Below the pieces are notes generated by a model, which was not told the origin of the DNA, made no database searches, and saw nothing but the letters and a program-made list of their open reading frames with translations. A stretch of DNA of 64,000 nt from Mesostigma viride (lineage: Eukaryota > Streptophyta > Mesostigmatophyceae > Mesostigmatales > Mesostigmataceae): NCBI GenBank assembly GCA_009746045.1, contig RPFO01000310.1, positions 2,070,142 to 2,134,141 of the forward strand, in the 5' to 3' direction. Numbering within the stretch: position 1 is the first letter of the stretch; every line of letters starts with the position of its first letter. Shown one piece after another: positions 54,256 to 64,000 of the stretch. Position numbers and translations under genes: made by a program.

Positions 54256-54828
54256 ATGGCTTCCCGAAACGCAGGGCCTTGCGAGAAAGCGCTGGCAATG
54301 CTTGGAAAAATCCTCGATGGTCTCGAGGACGGCCAGACAAAGATATCTGACCAGCTCGCACACCTGACGCACAAGGTCTCCCTTCTTTCCGGAAACGAAG
54401 GTGCTGTTGGAGGCACCGGACCTACCTGCGAGGTCTTCAAGATTCACGACGCCGGATATGACGATGTCGACCGCAAGACGCCAAAAATTTGCGTCGAGTG
54501 GGTCTACGAGAAGAATGCGGCAAAGCCGAGGAAGGTCGAGGACCGCTGCGAGTGGATTCGCCTCGACCAAGCCGACGGGTGCGTTAAGATGGTTGACGAT
54601 TTCCTCAATGGCTTCTCCAAGTCCAAGCGCCAGCCAGGCATTTCCCCCATTGCGCTCTACAGGGCATGGGAGGAGGTAAAGAAGGGTTTCGAGGACGCAA
54701 AGACCGCCACTTCCAATGGCAGGAAGAGGAGCCGCGAGGGAGCGTCAAGCTCCCACGGCCATGGCGACAAGAAGAACTCCGCCTCGTACGTGAAGAGCCT
54801 GACTGGACACTCCAAGGACAAGGAGTAG
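54256..54828 (+). CDS. 190-aa charged protein, last gene of the PLV
   Basis: Intact ORF: MASRNAGPCEKALAMLGKIL, a helical N terminus (LEDGQTKISDQLAHLTHKVS), a central part with VEWVYEKNAAKPRKVEDRCE, WIRLDQADGCVKMVDDFLNG, and a basic/Ser-rich tail (RKRSREGASSSHGHGDKKNS). No TCTA was seen near its start, so it may be expressed differently from the virion genes. Family unknown; nucleic-acid binding is possible from the tail. Confidence 0.6.
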   Translation: MASRNAGPCEKALAMLGKILDGLEDGQTKISDQLAHLTHKVSLLSGNEGAVGGTGPTCEVFKIHDAGYDDVDRKTPKICVEWVYEKNAAKPRKVEDRCEWIRLDQADGCVKMVDDFLNGFSKSKRQPGISPIALYRAWEEVKKGFEDAKTATSNGRKRSREGASSSHGHGDKKNSASYVKSLTGHSKDKE

Positions 54829-55061
54829 ATTGTCGTCTTGTTGACGACGGCAACGAGCTTGCCATTTTCGCTCTTGTCGAGCTGATAACGAATGTAAACG
54901 TGTTATATTTTTTAATGAATTCGTTTATGCAGTATAAAACGCGTCAATATATGCTGAAAACAATTTTCATTTCGTCTCGAATTGCAGTTCTAACTGCGAG
55001 TTATGCATCCAGAGTAAACCTCTCATGCATCGACGCAGGTCGTCTGGGATTCTTGCATATG

Positions 55062-56330
55062 TCGTCTTAGTTTCCAGATGTGTGTAGACCCCGTGACACT
55101 CTGCACACCCCGCCGCGCGGCCCTCGCCGGGTCCGCCAACTCCCACGCACTGCTCGACCCTCCAGCACCTTACTAAATTTACTAAGCTAACTACAGGTTT
55201 TGGGTTTTGTCTGCGGGAAATTATGCAAGCGTGTGCATGCACTCTCACTCACATCGAATAAAACCTCCATTTCCAACTGAAAATATCAATTTAGTAGTAA
55301 ATATAGTTTCCCACGAGAAAACACAGCAAGCCCTCACACCATCACCACCACCTGGCAGTCCCGCCACTGCTTGGCAGTCCGCGCCCCCCCGCTGCACCCC
55401 CGCTGGCCGGCCCCATGGCCTTTCCCGTGGGAGATGGATTTATTGGTCATTTTGCCGTGGGAAACTACGTTTTCATAACCATTTGTCGTGGGAGACTATA
55501 TTTACTAAGTTTTTTGGGGGTTCTTTTTTTGGGAAATTCAGGTGTGTTTTTGGTGGTGCACACCTGAATTAATTTCCTAGGAATAAAACCCAAAACCCAT
55601 AGTAAACGTAGTAAACATAGTTTCCCACGGGAAATGACTTAGTCCCATATCCCACATGGCCCTCACCCAGTTGTGGCACCACTTCGACCTCATGGCAGGT
55701 GGCTTGAATTTCCTAGAAAAAAAACCCAAAACCCATAGTAAACTTAGTAAATTTAGTCACCCTGGGATGCCAGCATAAGAGTCTACCACCATGGTCACTA
55801 TAAGGTCACTATAGCTACTCCCGTGGGAAACTAAAATTACATGCAACACTCTAGTGTGTTGCATGACCACGAGGTGATGGGAGGTGGCTTGAATTTCCTA
55901 GAAAAAAAACCAAAAACCCATAGTAAACTTAGTAAATTTAGTCACCCTGGGATGCCAGCATAAGAGTCTACCACCATGGTCACTATAAGGTCACTATAGC
56001 TACCCTGTACCACACAGCACCTGTAGCACCTTGACCTCATGGCAGCTGGCTTGAATTTCCTAGAAAAAAAACCAAAAACCCATAGTAAACTTAGTAAATT
56101 TAGTCACAGTGGGAGGGTGATAGCCAGGGTGGGGGGATGCCGTGGGTGTCTGGAGACGGTGTTAGGGTTTAGGGTTTAGGGTTTAGGGTTTAGGGTTTAG
56201 GGTGATACCCCACCCCAGGCCACGGTCACTATAGGGTCACTATAGGGGTGGCAGATGCCAGCATAAGGCTGGTGCCCTTCTGTGAGCCGCGATGACGGAA
56301 TGATGACGGAATGATGATGGAAGCTACTTA
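55062..56330. repeat. Right TIR of the PLV
   Basis: Inverted copy of 37305-38574, same internal structure. Between the last gene and the TIR (54829-55061) I see no gene. Confidence 0.95.
56163..56202. repeat. (TTTAGGG)n telomere-type array in right TIR
   Basis: Mirror of 37433-37472; five to six perfect TTTAGGG units, 128 bp from the right end. Confidence 0.97.
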
Positions 56331-56353
56331 ACAGATACTTAATTAATAATTTA

Positions 56354-56625
56354 AACTCGTGCTCCCGTTGGGGAGTCACGGAGCACCGAAGTGCTTTTAA
56401 TCCCTGTGTGTGCACTACAGGAGAAAGGGCAGAGACCCCCAGTCTCCTTCATGCCATGCAGAGGCATGCCACAGCTGCATTCAGGCGCGCTAGCTAAACG
56501 GACACGCTAACGATCCGGCAGTCTGTGGGTGCAATAAGACCCATGTGAGCATATCATAGCCAGGAGCGTGGGCAAGTAATCTGAACATAGCCAGGGCGTA
56601 GCATGGCTGTACTAGGACTAGGCTA
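56354..56625. repeat. Dispersed repeat copy B
   Basis: Direct match to 19929-20200, beginning 24 bp outside the PLV right TIR. The PLV therefore sits at the edge of a host repeat. Nothing coding is recognised between here and 57520. Confidence 0.85.
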
Positions 56626-57518
56626 AGGCTATGGCTGGTTGTGTACCGTGCGTTGGCGGCACGTGACTAGGTGTGTTGGCACAGCTAGGCAAACATTCTA
56701 GGCAAAGCTGGGCATAGCTTAATAGATCATGGGGCTGCAGGTGCCCTGCCGGGGCACCTAGAGCAAGTGTCGTTTACATTCCCACCCTTGCAGGAAGTAG
56801 CTTCGAATGTATTATAGGCCATATCAAGGAGACAACCAGCGCAGGCCAGAAATCGGGAGAATCCGGACCATGGTAGCTCGAGCCTGCCGTTATCTTGTCC
56901 GCGTGTTCGAGTCGTTCAGGATGATGAAGATGAATGGTGATGGAAATGTGTATCCTTGTGCATTGAAATTATGGCTGGCTTACGTGTAGAGCGACTAGAT
57001 GACCTAGACGGTGGGGCCGGAAACAGCATGCTTGATCAGGGCGTGTGTTTCGAGCCTATATAACTGGCCGGGAGTGTCTAGTGGTGAGCACCATTGCTGC
57101 GATCGCTCTCCCACCATTTACAAGGAAATACCCGCAAATGGAAAACCACTGAAAAGGTCTAGCTAGTCAGTCACGATCACGTTAGCCATGCCATGATTCC
57201 AAACGTCCAAGAACTGCACACGGTGCAAAGGCAAAAAGCCGGAGGACAGCACTTTCAAATGTGCGGCGGGAACCAAAAGCCTGCGTATGCCAGAAAACAT
57301 CGTGTTGCTGCTGCAGCGACGCGACGATGTGGACAACGAATCCAGTGCCAAGCTCGGAACGGCCGCAAAGGAGATCTGGCATCACAGGGTTCAGATGTGC
57401 GGAGATACTATGCGATCCAGCCGGTCCACGACCTGTTTGTAGAGCTTGTGTGTATAGGCCATATGCCCCTTCTTCTCAAGGGCTATGTGCTACATATACT
57501 CCCAACGGAGTTATGTTC

Positions 57519-57585
57519 CTAATTAATTAATTAGTTAATTAACTAATTAATTAATTAATTAGTTAATTAATTAATTAATTAATTA
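57519..57585. repeat. (TTAA/TAAT)n AT-rich run
   Basis: Tandem aattaatta sequence; similar runs occur at 58470-58600. Confidence 0.85.
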
Positions 57586-57789
57586 CCGCGATCGACGCCT
57601 AAAATTTGGCCTCGCAACTTAATGCGGTAACGCAACTTAACGGTAGAATTAGGCTAGCATCCCACCCCCAAGGATGATGCATTAAGAATTAGATGTTTGT
57701 AGATAGCTGATGTAGATAGATTAGACCCCATGGATGGATGATGCCTTCAGAATTTAGCCACGCCCTGCCTATAATGGGACCCCCATGGA

Positions 57790-57920
57790 TGTCGCATTAA
57801 GAATTTAGCCATGCTATGCCATGCAGAGAGATGCTTTCTGTCGAGAAGCCATGCCATAGCTCTTGTATAGCTATGATGATCTTCCCCCACATGACATAAT
57901 CCCCCTTAGCTGGGCATATA
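57790..57920. repeat. Dispersed repeat copy (gcagagagatgctttctg family)
   Basis: Matches 8430-8547 + 35471 and 61990-62090. Its end, cccccttagctgggcata, matches the left flank of the PLV at 37277-37294. Confidence 0.7.
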
Positions 57921-58084
57921 GTGTGAAGATCATGAGGGTGCAGGTGCCCGGCCTAGAGCAAGGGTAGCTTACATTCCCACCCTAAGTTGCAGGAAGTAGC
58001 CCAGAATGTATTAAAAGCCATATGCCCCTTCTCAGGGATATGTGCTACATGTACTCCCAACGGAGTTATGTTTCTAATTAATAC

Positions 58085-58670
58085 GGATTAGACCGGTAGG
58101 ACTGTTGCACCCATCCATCCATCCATCCATCCATCCATCCATCCATCCATCCATCCATCCATCCATCCATCCATCCATCCATCCATCCATCCATCCATCC
58201 ATCCATCCATCCATCCATCCATCCATCCATCCATCCATCCATCCATCCATCCATCCATCCATCCATCCATCCATCCATCCATCCATCCATCCATCCATCC
58301 ATCCATCCATCCATCCATCCATCCATCCATCCATCCATCCATCCATCCATCCATCCATCCATCCATCCATCCATCCATCCATCCATCCATCCATCCATCC
58401 ATCCATCCATCCATCCATCCATCCATCCATCGGGGTTAATGCTCCGTGACTCCCCAACGGGAGCACGAGTCTAATTAATTAGTTAGTAAGACTAATTACT
58501 TACTTACTTAATTAATTAATTACTTAATTAATTAATTAATTAAGAATCATTATCATTATTATCAAATTAATTAAGAATCATTATTATTATTAATTAATTA
58601 GACTCGTGCTCCCGTTGGGGAGTCACGGAGCATTAACCCCGATGGATGGATGGGTGGGTGCAAACAGTCC
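58085..58670. repeat. Inverted repeat enclosing a (CCAT)n array
   Basis: The left arm (ggtaggactgttgcaccc, (CCAT)n 58110-58430, cggggttaatgctccgtgac) is mirrored at about 58590-58670 by cacggagcattaaccccg, (GATG)n, gtgcaaacagtcctacc. The (CCAT)n tract is about 320 bp on one side and only a few units on the other. AT-rich TTAATTAA sequence forms the loop. Confidence 0.85.
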
Positions 58671-58734
58671 TACCGCCGTCTAAGCTATCTACATCAGCTA
58701 CCTACGACATCTATCTAACAGCATTACTAACTAC

Positions 58735-61700
58735 AACATCTGTCTATACAGCACTGGCGCGTGCGCACCTCCCACGGGTTTGCACACGCGGGCGCTTCCC
58801 CACAGGGGGGGGCTCGTTGTCCTCTATGACCTGGGCCCACTTGGCCTTGTCCATCATCTTCTTGCATATCACGGAGAGGCCTAGGCCCCCCATGTCCTCT
58901 ACTAGCTGTTCTTTGAAGGTGCGGGCCTTGCGGCATCTAACATCAGGGGGCCCGCCGGCCCACGTCAGGAGGTGCCGGCCAGGCTGAGCCGGTCGCAGTC
59001 CTGCGGGGGGGCCCCGTGAGGTGTCTACCTGGTTGGTGCGAGCGAGGTGCCCTACCGTAGCTGCAAGCGCCGCTGCTTAATGGTGCTGGTGATGTATGGC
59101 ATGCCCTGGTACAGGTCCTCATTGCGGACATGAGCAGCATATCCTACTCTGAAAATGGAACGCAGCATGTTGGTGACCGCGCCGTCCAGCTTGCGGGCCA
59201 GGTCGGCGGTGAGGGTCCACGTCTCGGCCCCATACGTGAGAACAGGAAGGACGAGGACCTTGAACAGGACATGTTTCTCGATCTTGCCCAGGGGCTTGCG
59301 CCACAGGGCCCGGTACTGGCGTAAAGCGTGCCAGGCGAGGGAGATGCGATGGTCCACATCAACCTCGCAGCTGGGGAGCAGCTAGGCTGCCCAGCAGCTT
59401 GACGCGGTCCCGATATACATGACTCGAGAGCCGTCTAGGAGATAGATAGTAGAGGGGTGGCGGTGAGTGAGTGAGCCCAACCGCCAGGGCCTCTGTCTTC
59501 TAGCTGACCTCAAGCCCCACTGCACGGGCCTCGATAGCCAGGCAGTCAAGCCATGTCTGCACGTGCCCATGTCCTCGAAGAGGGTGGTGTCGGCAGACTG
59601 CGTAGATGATGTCTGCTAGCCGAATCTCCGTGTCCGCTCCGCCATGCCAGAATTTGTTAGCAACCTGCACCCCTGGTTCCCTACCCACGATGCGGGCAAA
59701 TCGCTTGCGCGCAGGCCTGAATCATTACGTATTCGACCACAATAATGAACAGGTAGGGCGACAGCACGCAGCCCTGCCACACACCCTTCTGTAAAGGGCA
59801 TGGTGGCGTGGTCCCGTAAGAAGTGCGCAGCGAAGTGGTGGACCCTTCATACAGGTTGCGGATGACTGCAATACTTAAGGGGGCGAGGGATCCGGAACAG
59901 CTCAAGGATGTCCCAAAGCGCAGGCCAGAAAACCGAATCGAAGGCTTTGATGAAGTCTACCAGCACAAGGTGCAAAGGGGACTCACCAGGCTGAAGGCGT
60001 TGCAGTTCCTCCACAAGTCGGCGAGTAGCGAAGAGCGCCTGTACTGTGTTGCGACCTGAACGGAAGCCGTGCTGAGTCTCGCTGAGGTGACCGTCCAGGG
60101 TCGTGCATGCGCAGGCGGTTCAGGATGAGCCGCATAAGAAGCTTGAGGGGGGCACTTTGAATGCACACCCCTCTGTAGTTGCCGGGGTCGGCTGGCGACC
60201 CCTTGTTCTTGTACAGCATGGTGCGAAAACTGTGTTGCCAGGCCGCTGGAGGTGGTTGCGACGACAGCAGAAGGCGGTTGCAGATGTCCCGGAAGAGCAG
60301 CATAACACCGGTGTCCTCGAATTCGGCTGCAAGTTTCACAACTGCGGCAGGAATCTCGTCAGAGCCGGTGGCTGCGTCATAACGTAGGCGCTGGACCGCC
60401 TCCGTGACCTCGCGAGAGGTGAAAGGAGGCATGTCGGACGGGTCGCCAAGTGGGCCGACCAGCGGGGGGACTAGGTAGTCCGCCCCTGACCTAGGTGGGG
60501 CGCCGGGGCCGGGGGCCCGGCCAGCGGCCGGGGCCGGCCAGGGCGGCCGGGCGGGCGGCGGCGGCTGGGAGTGCTCAGGGGCGGGGGCATTGCAGCTGTC
60601 CCCACGACCTCGGCCGTGGCCGCGGCCCAGGTACGAAGCCGCTTGGTTGGGGCGCTGGGGACGTCGTGGCGGTGGGGCCGCCCGAGGCCGTCCGGGTGCC
60701 CGAGGCGCTTGTACCAGATTCAGGCCCCCTTGCCGTCGTGCTTCTGCTGGCAGCTGCGCAGGTCCTTGACCATCTGCTGAGCGTCTGCCTTCTCGGCCTG
60801 CTCGTAGGCGGCCCTCAGAGCTGCTTGCAGCCCAGGTTCGGCAGTAGGATCCCTGTTGCGGCGGAGCATCTGCCTGGCGGCGACCACTGTCGGTGCGTGA
60901 CGGTGGACAGCAAGCTGTCGGCGCGGAGGCAAGGTGGGGAGGGTGCGGGCAGCCAGGCGATACTTGGCAGCGACACCGCGGAGGATCACTGAAATATCAC
61001 CCGGCGGCGGAATGGCGAGTAACTGCTGTCGGCTGCCCCTGGCGTCGAAGACGGCCAGAAAGTCATCCCTGTGCGACATAGCGGCCTGCTCTGCTGCTGA
61101 CATCTTGTCGGCATCCTTCAGCACAATCCGGAGCACCTTCAGATCTGGCTGAGGCGCCAGCTGTCGCGACGGTTTCACCCCAGGAAACCGCAATCTGATG
61201 TGAGCGAGCACGAGACGGTGATCAGATTCCACCGTGCTGACAGAATCTTGCAGGACGCGAGCATCGACAACTGAGGGGCGCTGAGCCCGACGTACGCAGA
61301 TATAGTCAAGGCCGGCCGGCACACCACCCGATCCGACGGCCCCCAAAAGGTGGCAAGCTGCTCAGCGGGGCGTGCGAAAGAAGCATTGCAGGCAACCAGC
61401 GCAGATTCTGCCAGCAGATTCGCAAATAAAGGCGTGTTACCGTTGGCTGTCGTGTTGGTTGCGTGGGAGTACTGAGCGCCCCCAGTGCCAACTGGCAGCG
61501 TGGCGTTGGCGTCGAGCAGCATAACCAGGAAGTGCCGAGCTGGGATGTTGGCCTCCTCCTCCTTGAGGGCGTTGAAGAAGGCCACACGTTCCGCCTGAGC
61601 TCGACCCGCATGTGGTGCATATCCCATAACGGTTAGTTAGCGTGTGGTGTGAATGGCCGGCCTCACTGGACGGCCGCCGAAAAAGTGGCCACTAGCACAC

Positions 61701-61935
61701 GCGGGGACCGCAGCACGATGGACTGGAGCTGCTCTGATGCTGCCGGCGAGCACAAGAGGCCCACACCACCTTGACCCGCCGGCGCGTCGCCGCCACCATA
61801 ATGGAACCGCCAGCCCGCACGAAGGTCGTCGACCAGCAGACCGTTGACCCCTTGCTGAGGGTCAACGGTGCGTCGGTGCTCCTGGACCCCGAGGACGTAC
61901 AGCGATCTTGTTGTCAGCGCAAAAGGCGATCATGT
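58735..61935 (-). pseudogene. Non-LTR retrotransposon (LINE) ORF2, degenerate
   Basis: Read on the minus strand. The endonuclease part (from about 61933) reads IAVLGVQEHRRTVDPQQG, LVMLLDANATLPVGTG and STVESDHRLVLAHIRLRF (the SDH end of the AP-endonuclease fold). The RT part has RLRYDAATGSDEIPAAVVKL, LYKNKGSPADPGNYRGVCIQ and KGVWQGCVLSPYLFIIVVEY. The catalytic box is corrupted: LADIIYA is followed by VC and a shifted ADTTLFED where YADD would be expected. A C-terminal region with YGAETWTLTADLARKLDGAV follows. Numerous frameshifts; inactive. Confidence 0.85.
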
Positions 61936-61989
61936 CGTCGACGCGGAGGCGTGCTGGGGCGCCGCCGCTCGTAGAAGGATCTGCAGGGA

Positions 61990-62090
61990 GGGTGCGCAAG
62001 AATCATTAGCCAAGCTCTGCCTATGCACAGAGCTACTCTCTGCTGAGAAGCCATGCCCTAGCTAGCCATTGTTTAGCCATGATGAACTTC
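61990..62090. repeat. Dispersed repeat copy beside LINE fragment
   Basis: Contains gcacagagctactctctgct and agccatgccctagctagcc, matching the copies at 8430-8547 and 57790-57890. Confidence 0.65.
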
Positions 62091-62597
62091 CACCCTATCT
62101 CCGCATCAAGGTCGCCATTCTGACGATCCTGACCTTTGGCGCCGAGCCCTGGACACTGACGCAGGAGCTGGAGCAACGACTCGACGGCACCGTCACCAAG
62201 ATGCTGCGCAAGGCCCTTAACATCCCCTTTGGTTTGCACATTAGTAATGAGGATTTGTACGCTGATTTGAATTGCCCTATGTTTCCCACATTATTAGGCA
62301 CAGACGCCTGGGCCTAGCAGGCCGGCACCTGGCCCGCACAGATCAGGTAGACACATCAGATAGACTAGCTGGCACCAAACCCGCCCAGCCTGGGCGATAT
62401 GTCCTCACCTGGCGTGCCCCAGGCCGCGCGCGGCAGGGCCGCCACCCGTGGACTTTTCGTGATAGACTCGGCATGGACATGTGCCGCTACACTAGACGCG
62501 ACGGGCTCATCACGCCCGGGCAGCCTCAAGGTTTGTCTGTAATATGGAGGCAGATGGTATGCAAGGATAGATGGCAAGTATGGTCGGACTTTTGAAA
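62085..62597 (+). pseudogene. LINE ORF2 C-terminal fragment
   Basis: Plus-strand frames read LRIKVAILTILTFGAEPWTL, ISNEDLYADL and, after a shift, IRHRRLGLAGRHLARTDQVD and WTFRDRLGMD. This aligns by eye with the C-terminal region of the minus-strand LINE (YGAETWTLTADL, HVRNEDLYQGMP). A related but separate 5'-truncated copy. Confidence 0.75.
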
Positions 62598-63049
62598 CGG
62601 TTTGACGCCGGACAAACTGATAGCACTCTTGGCGAGTTGAACCCAAATCTGCAGTCAAAATTTTGGCAGGTACCATAGAGGGGGGGGGGGTTGCCCGCAA
62701 GATGGTGCTGCCCCTACTAGGCACGGAAGTATGCTGTCGTCTGCGGCCACCACTACAAGGCTTCGGCTATCCAGCGCCGTGCCGTGCCAGTATCGCGTCG
62801 CGCGCCGGCCAATGACCCATTTTAGAAAACCGGAATTTTCCCATACACCAATATGCTCAAACGGTAGACGGAGCTTGCGGCCGGAGCTAGTGATCATCAT
62901 CGGATTTTGCTCCCTAGGTCGACCCCTATAGTATAACTGACCCTTGGGCGGGACCTCAGGGTCGGCAGTTTTGCGGCTAGGTATAGCGCCTACCGGTGCT
63001 AGTAGGTAGGTAGGGTCCAAGGGCCAACTTTTGGAAAATTTCAGCGTAT

Positions 63050-63307
63050 GTGTCTGATATTTTTGTTTCGGACACCCCCCTTGGGTTAAGCTTGTTCCTA
63101 TGTCTTTTCTCACGTGTACGGCCTTATACTGAAGCTTCGCCAATTCTGGCGAACCTTACGGTTCTTCCGAAAATTGGCTCCGCCTGCAGGCCGCCTGATT
63201 ATAACCCTGTCGGTGCGCCGGCGCGGGAATAAACTCAACTCAACTCAACTCAACTCAACTCAACTCAACTCAACTCAACTCAACTCAACTCAACTCAACT
63301 CAACTCA
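63050..63307 (+). repeat. SINE-like segment ending in (CAACT)n
   Basis: GC-rich sequence with cgccaattctggcgaacc runs into ggaataaactcaactcaact and about 15 CAACT units (63233-63307). A short 3' simple-repeat tail after aataaa is typical of LINE/SINE ends. No Pol III A/B boxes were identified, so the class is a guess. The following 63308-64000 shows no supported gene. Confidence 0.4.
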
Positions 63308-64000
63308 ACATGGCCCATGGGCAGCAAAGATTTGGAAACGGCCGAGAGCCAGAACACTGAACAGCATGCCATCACAATCAATCAAAGAAACAAAGGCACG
63401 CAGCGCCGGCAGCGGAGATATGTACGGTTGCGTCAAATAGGTTTAGTTACAGACATTGTTGCTTGGGGTTGAAGTTTTCGTGTCTAACGGCTCGACGGAA
63501 AATGGGGCAACTAAAATTTCTCCGTACTTTGGCTCTATGTATCGTTGGAGGAGGGGGGACATCCCCCCCCAAAATCGTACATGAGCGTACTCCAGAGTTT
63601 GGCCTACCGCGCCGCCCGGCGCCAGCCAAAGTGAAAAGTGCTGGAGTGCACTCAGTCAAAAGCTGCGCCGGACCGACTTGGGAGTGTGCTACGTGCTACG
63701 TGGCTTGTACGACACGTGGCACTTTTTTGTAGAATCTCTTAGTAGAAGCTCTTAGTAAGCGATAGTATTAGCATATTCTCCAAGTAGAAGAATGACGTCA
63801 AGCCGGCGGAAATTCGATGCCTATGGCCTGACGCCAGGTCCGGTGTCAGAATCAACAACAACCTGACGCCTGCCTGAAAGTTGATATGTCTTCCTAGAAT
63901 CAACCAATACTTGGTAAGTTCTCAACGTAAGTTGTAAGTACAGCAGGGCCAAAGCGGACTGCTGCACTTAAAATCAAACGCCTGACCGAGCTAGCGGGAT

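Larger units (their letters stand above)
37305..56330. mobile_element. Integrated Polinton-like virus (PLV) provirus, 19.0 kb
   Basis: TIRs of 1.27 kb bound a cassette encoding AEP primase-SF3 helicase, tyrosine recombinase, A32/FtsK-like packaging ATPase, double-jelly-roll-type major capsid protein, penton-like protein and fibre-like proteins. Left genes run on the minus strand and right genes on the plus strand from about 44.55 kb. Gene content and size fit algal PLVs and virophages; no protein-primed DNA polymerase or retroviral-type integrase is present, arguing against a classical Polinton. No clear target duplication is visible: the flanks are AT-rich TTAATTAA-type sequence. Many core genes carry frameshifts. 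Confidence 0.92.

Noticed and set aside
37305-56330. Classical Polinton/Maverick
   Set aside because: No family B polymerase or retroviral-type integrase was found; primase-helicase and tyrosine recombinase point to a PLV/virophage-type element.
62655-63143. 162-codon minus-strand ORF
   Set aside because: Composition and neighbours (beside LINE and SINE-like repeats) suggest noncoding repeat DNA; no domain or start context supports it.

Overview
The window looks like nuclear DNA of a green alga, and most of it is mobile DNA. Supporting this are a spliced gene that resembles the C-terminal part of plant LPA1 / 2-phosphoglycerate-kinase-like proteins (752-6119), TGTAA poly(A)-type signals after it, GC-rich exons, long microsatellites, plant-type (CCCTAAA)n repeats and a chromodomain Ty3/gypsy element. 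Species cannot be assigned from the sequence alone.

Layout: (1) 1-6.3 kb: minisatellites and the LPA1-like host gene, with tandem repeats that duplicate its splice sites. (2) 6.9-8.3 kb: a broken ORF1-like retroelement gene. (3) 8548-35470: one Ty3/gypsy element bounded by a GCTAT target duplication, with gag, protease, RT, RNase H, integrase-chromodomain and an unusual third ORF. Five other elements sit inside it: a hAT remnant (11888-13183), a 10-kb TIR element (13831-23840), a palindrome-bounded tandem repeat (25853-27097), a miniature direct-repeat element (28393-30802) and a perfect 216-bp foldback MITE in the 3' LTR (34793-35008). (4) 37305-56330: an integrated Polinton-like virus (PLV) / virophage-like provirus of 19.0 kb. 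(5) 56.3-64 kb: dispersed repeats, a (CCAT)n array in an inverted repeat, a degenerate LINE on the minus strand, a second LINE fragment and a SINE-like tail.

The PLV is the most interesting system. Its 1.27-kb terminal inverted repeats (TIRs) carry an array of host-type telomere repeats about 130 bp from each end, paired CTATAGTGACC motifs and many copies of the palindromic core TCCCACGGGA. Leftward genes cover replication, integration and packaging (primase-SF3 helicase, tyrosine recombinase, A32/FtsK-like ATPase, AT-hook proteins). Rightward genes cover the virion (a 921-aa protein, a C2H2 protein, a penton-like protein, a small basic protein, the major capsid protein, an Ig-repeat/LamG fibre and others). 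The two blocks diverge from a 24-bp intergenic segment that carries TCTA on both strands; TCTA also lies just upstream of most virion ORFs, as in the mavirus/CroV late promoter. Many core genes carry single-base frameshifts, so this copy is either decaying or affected by sequencing indels.
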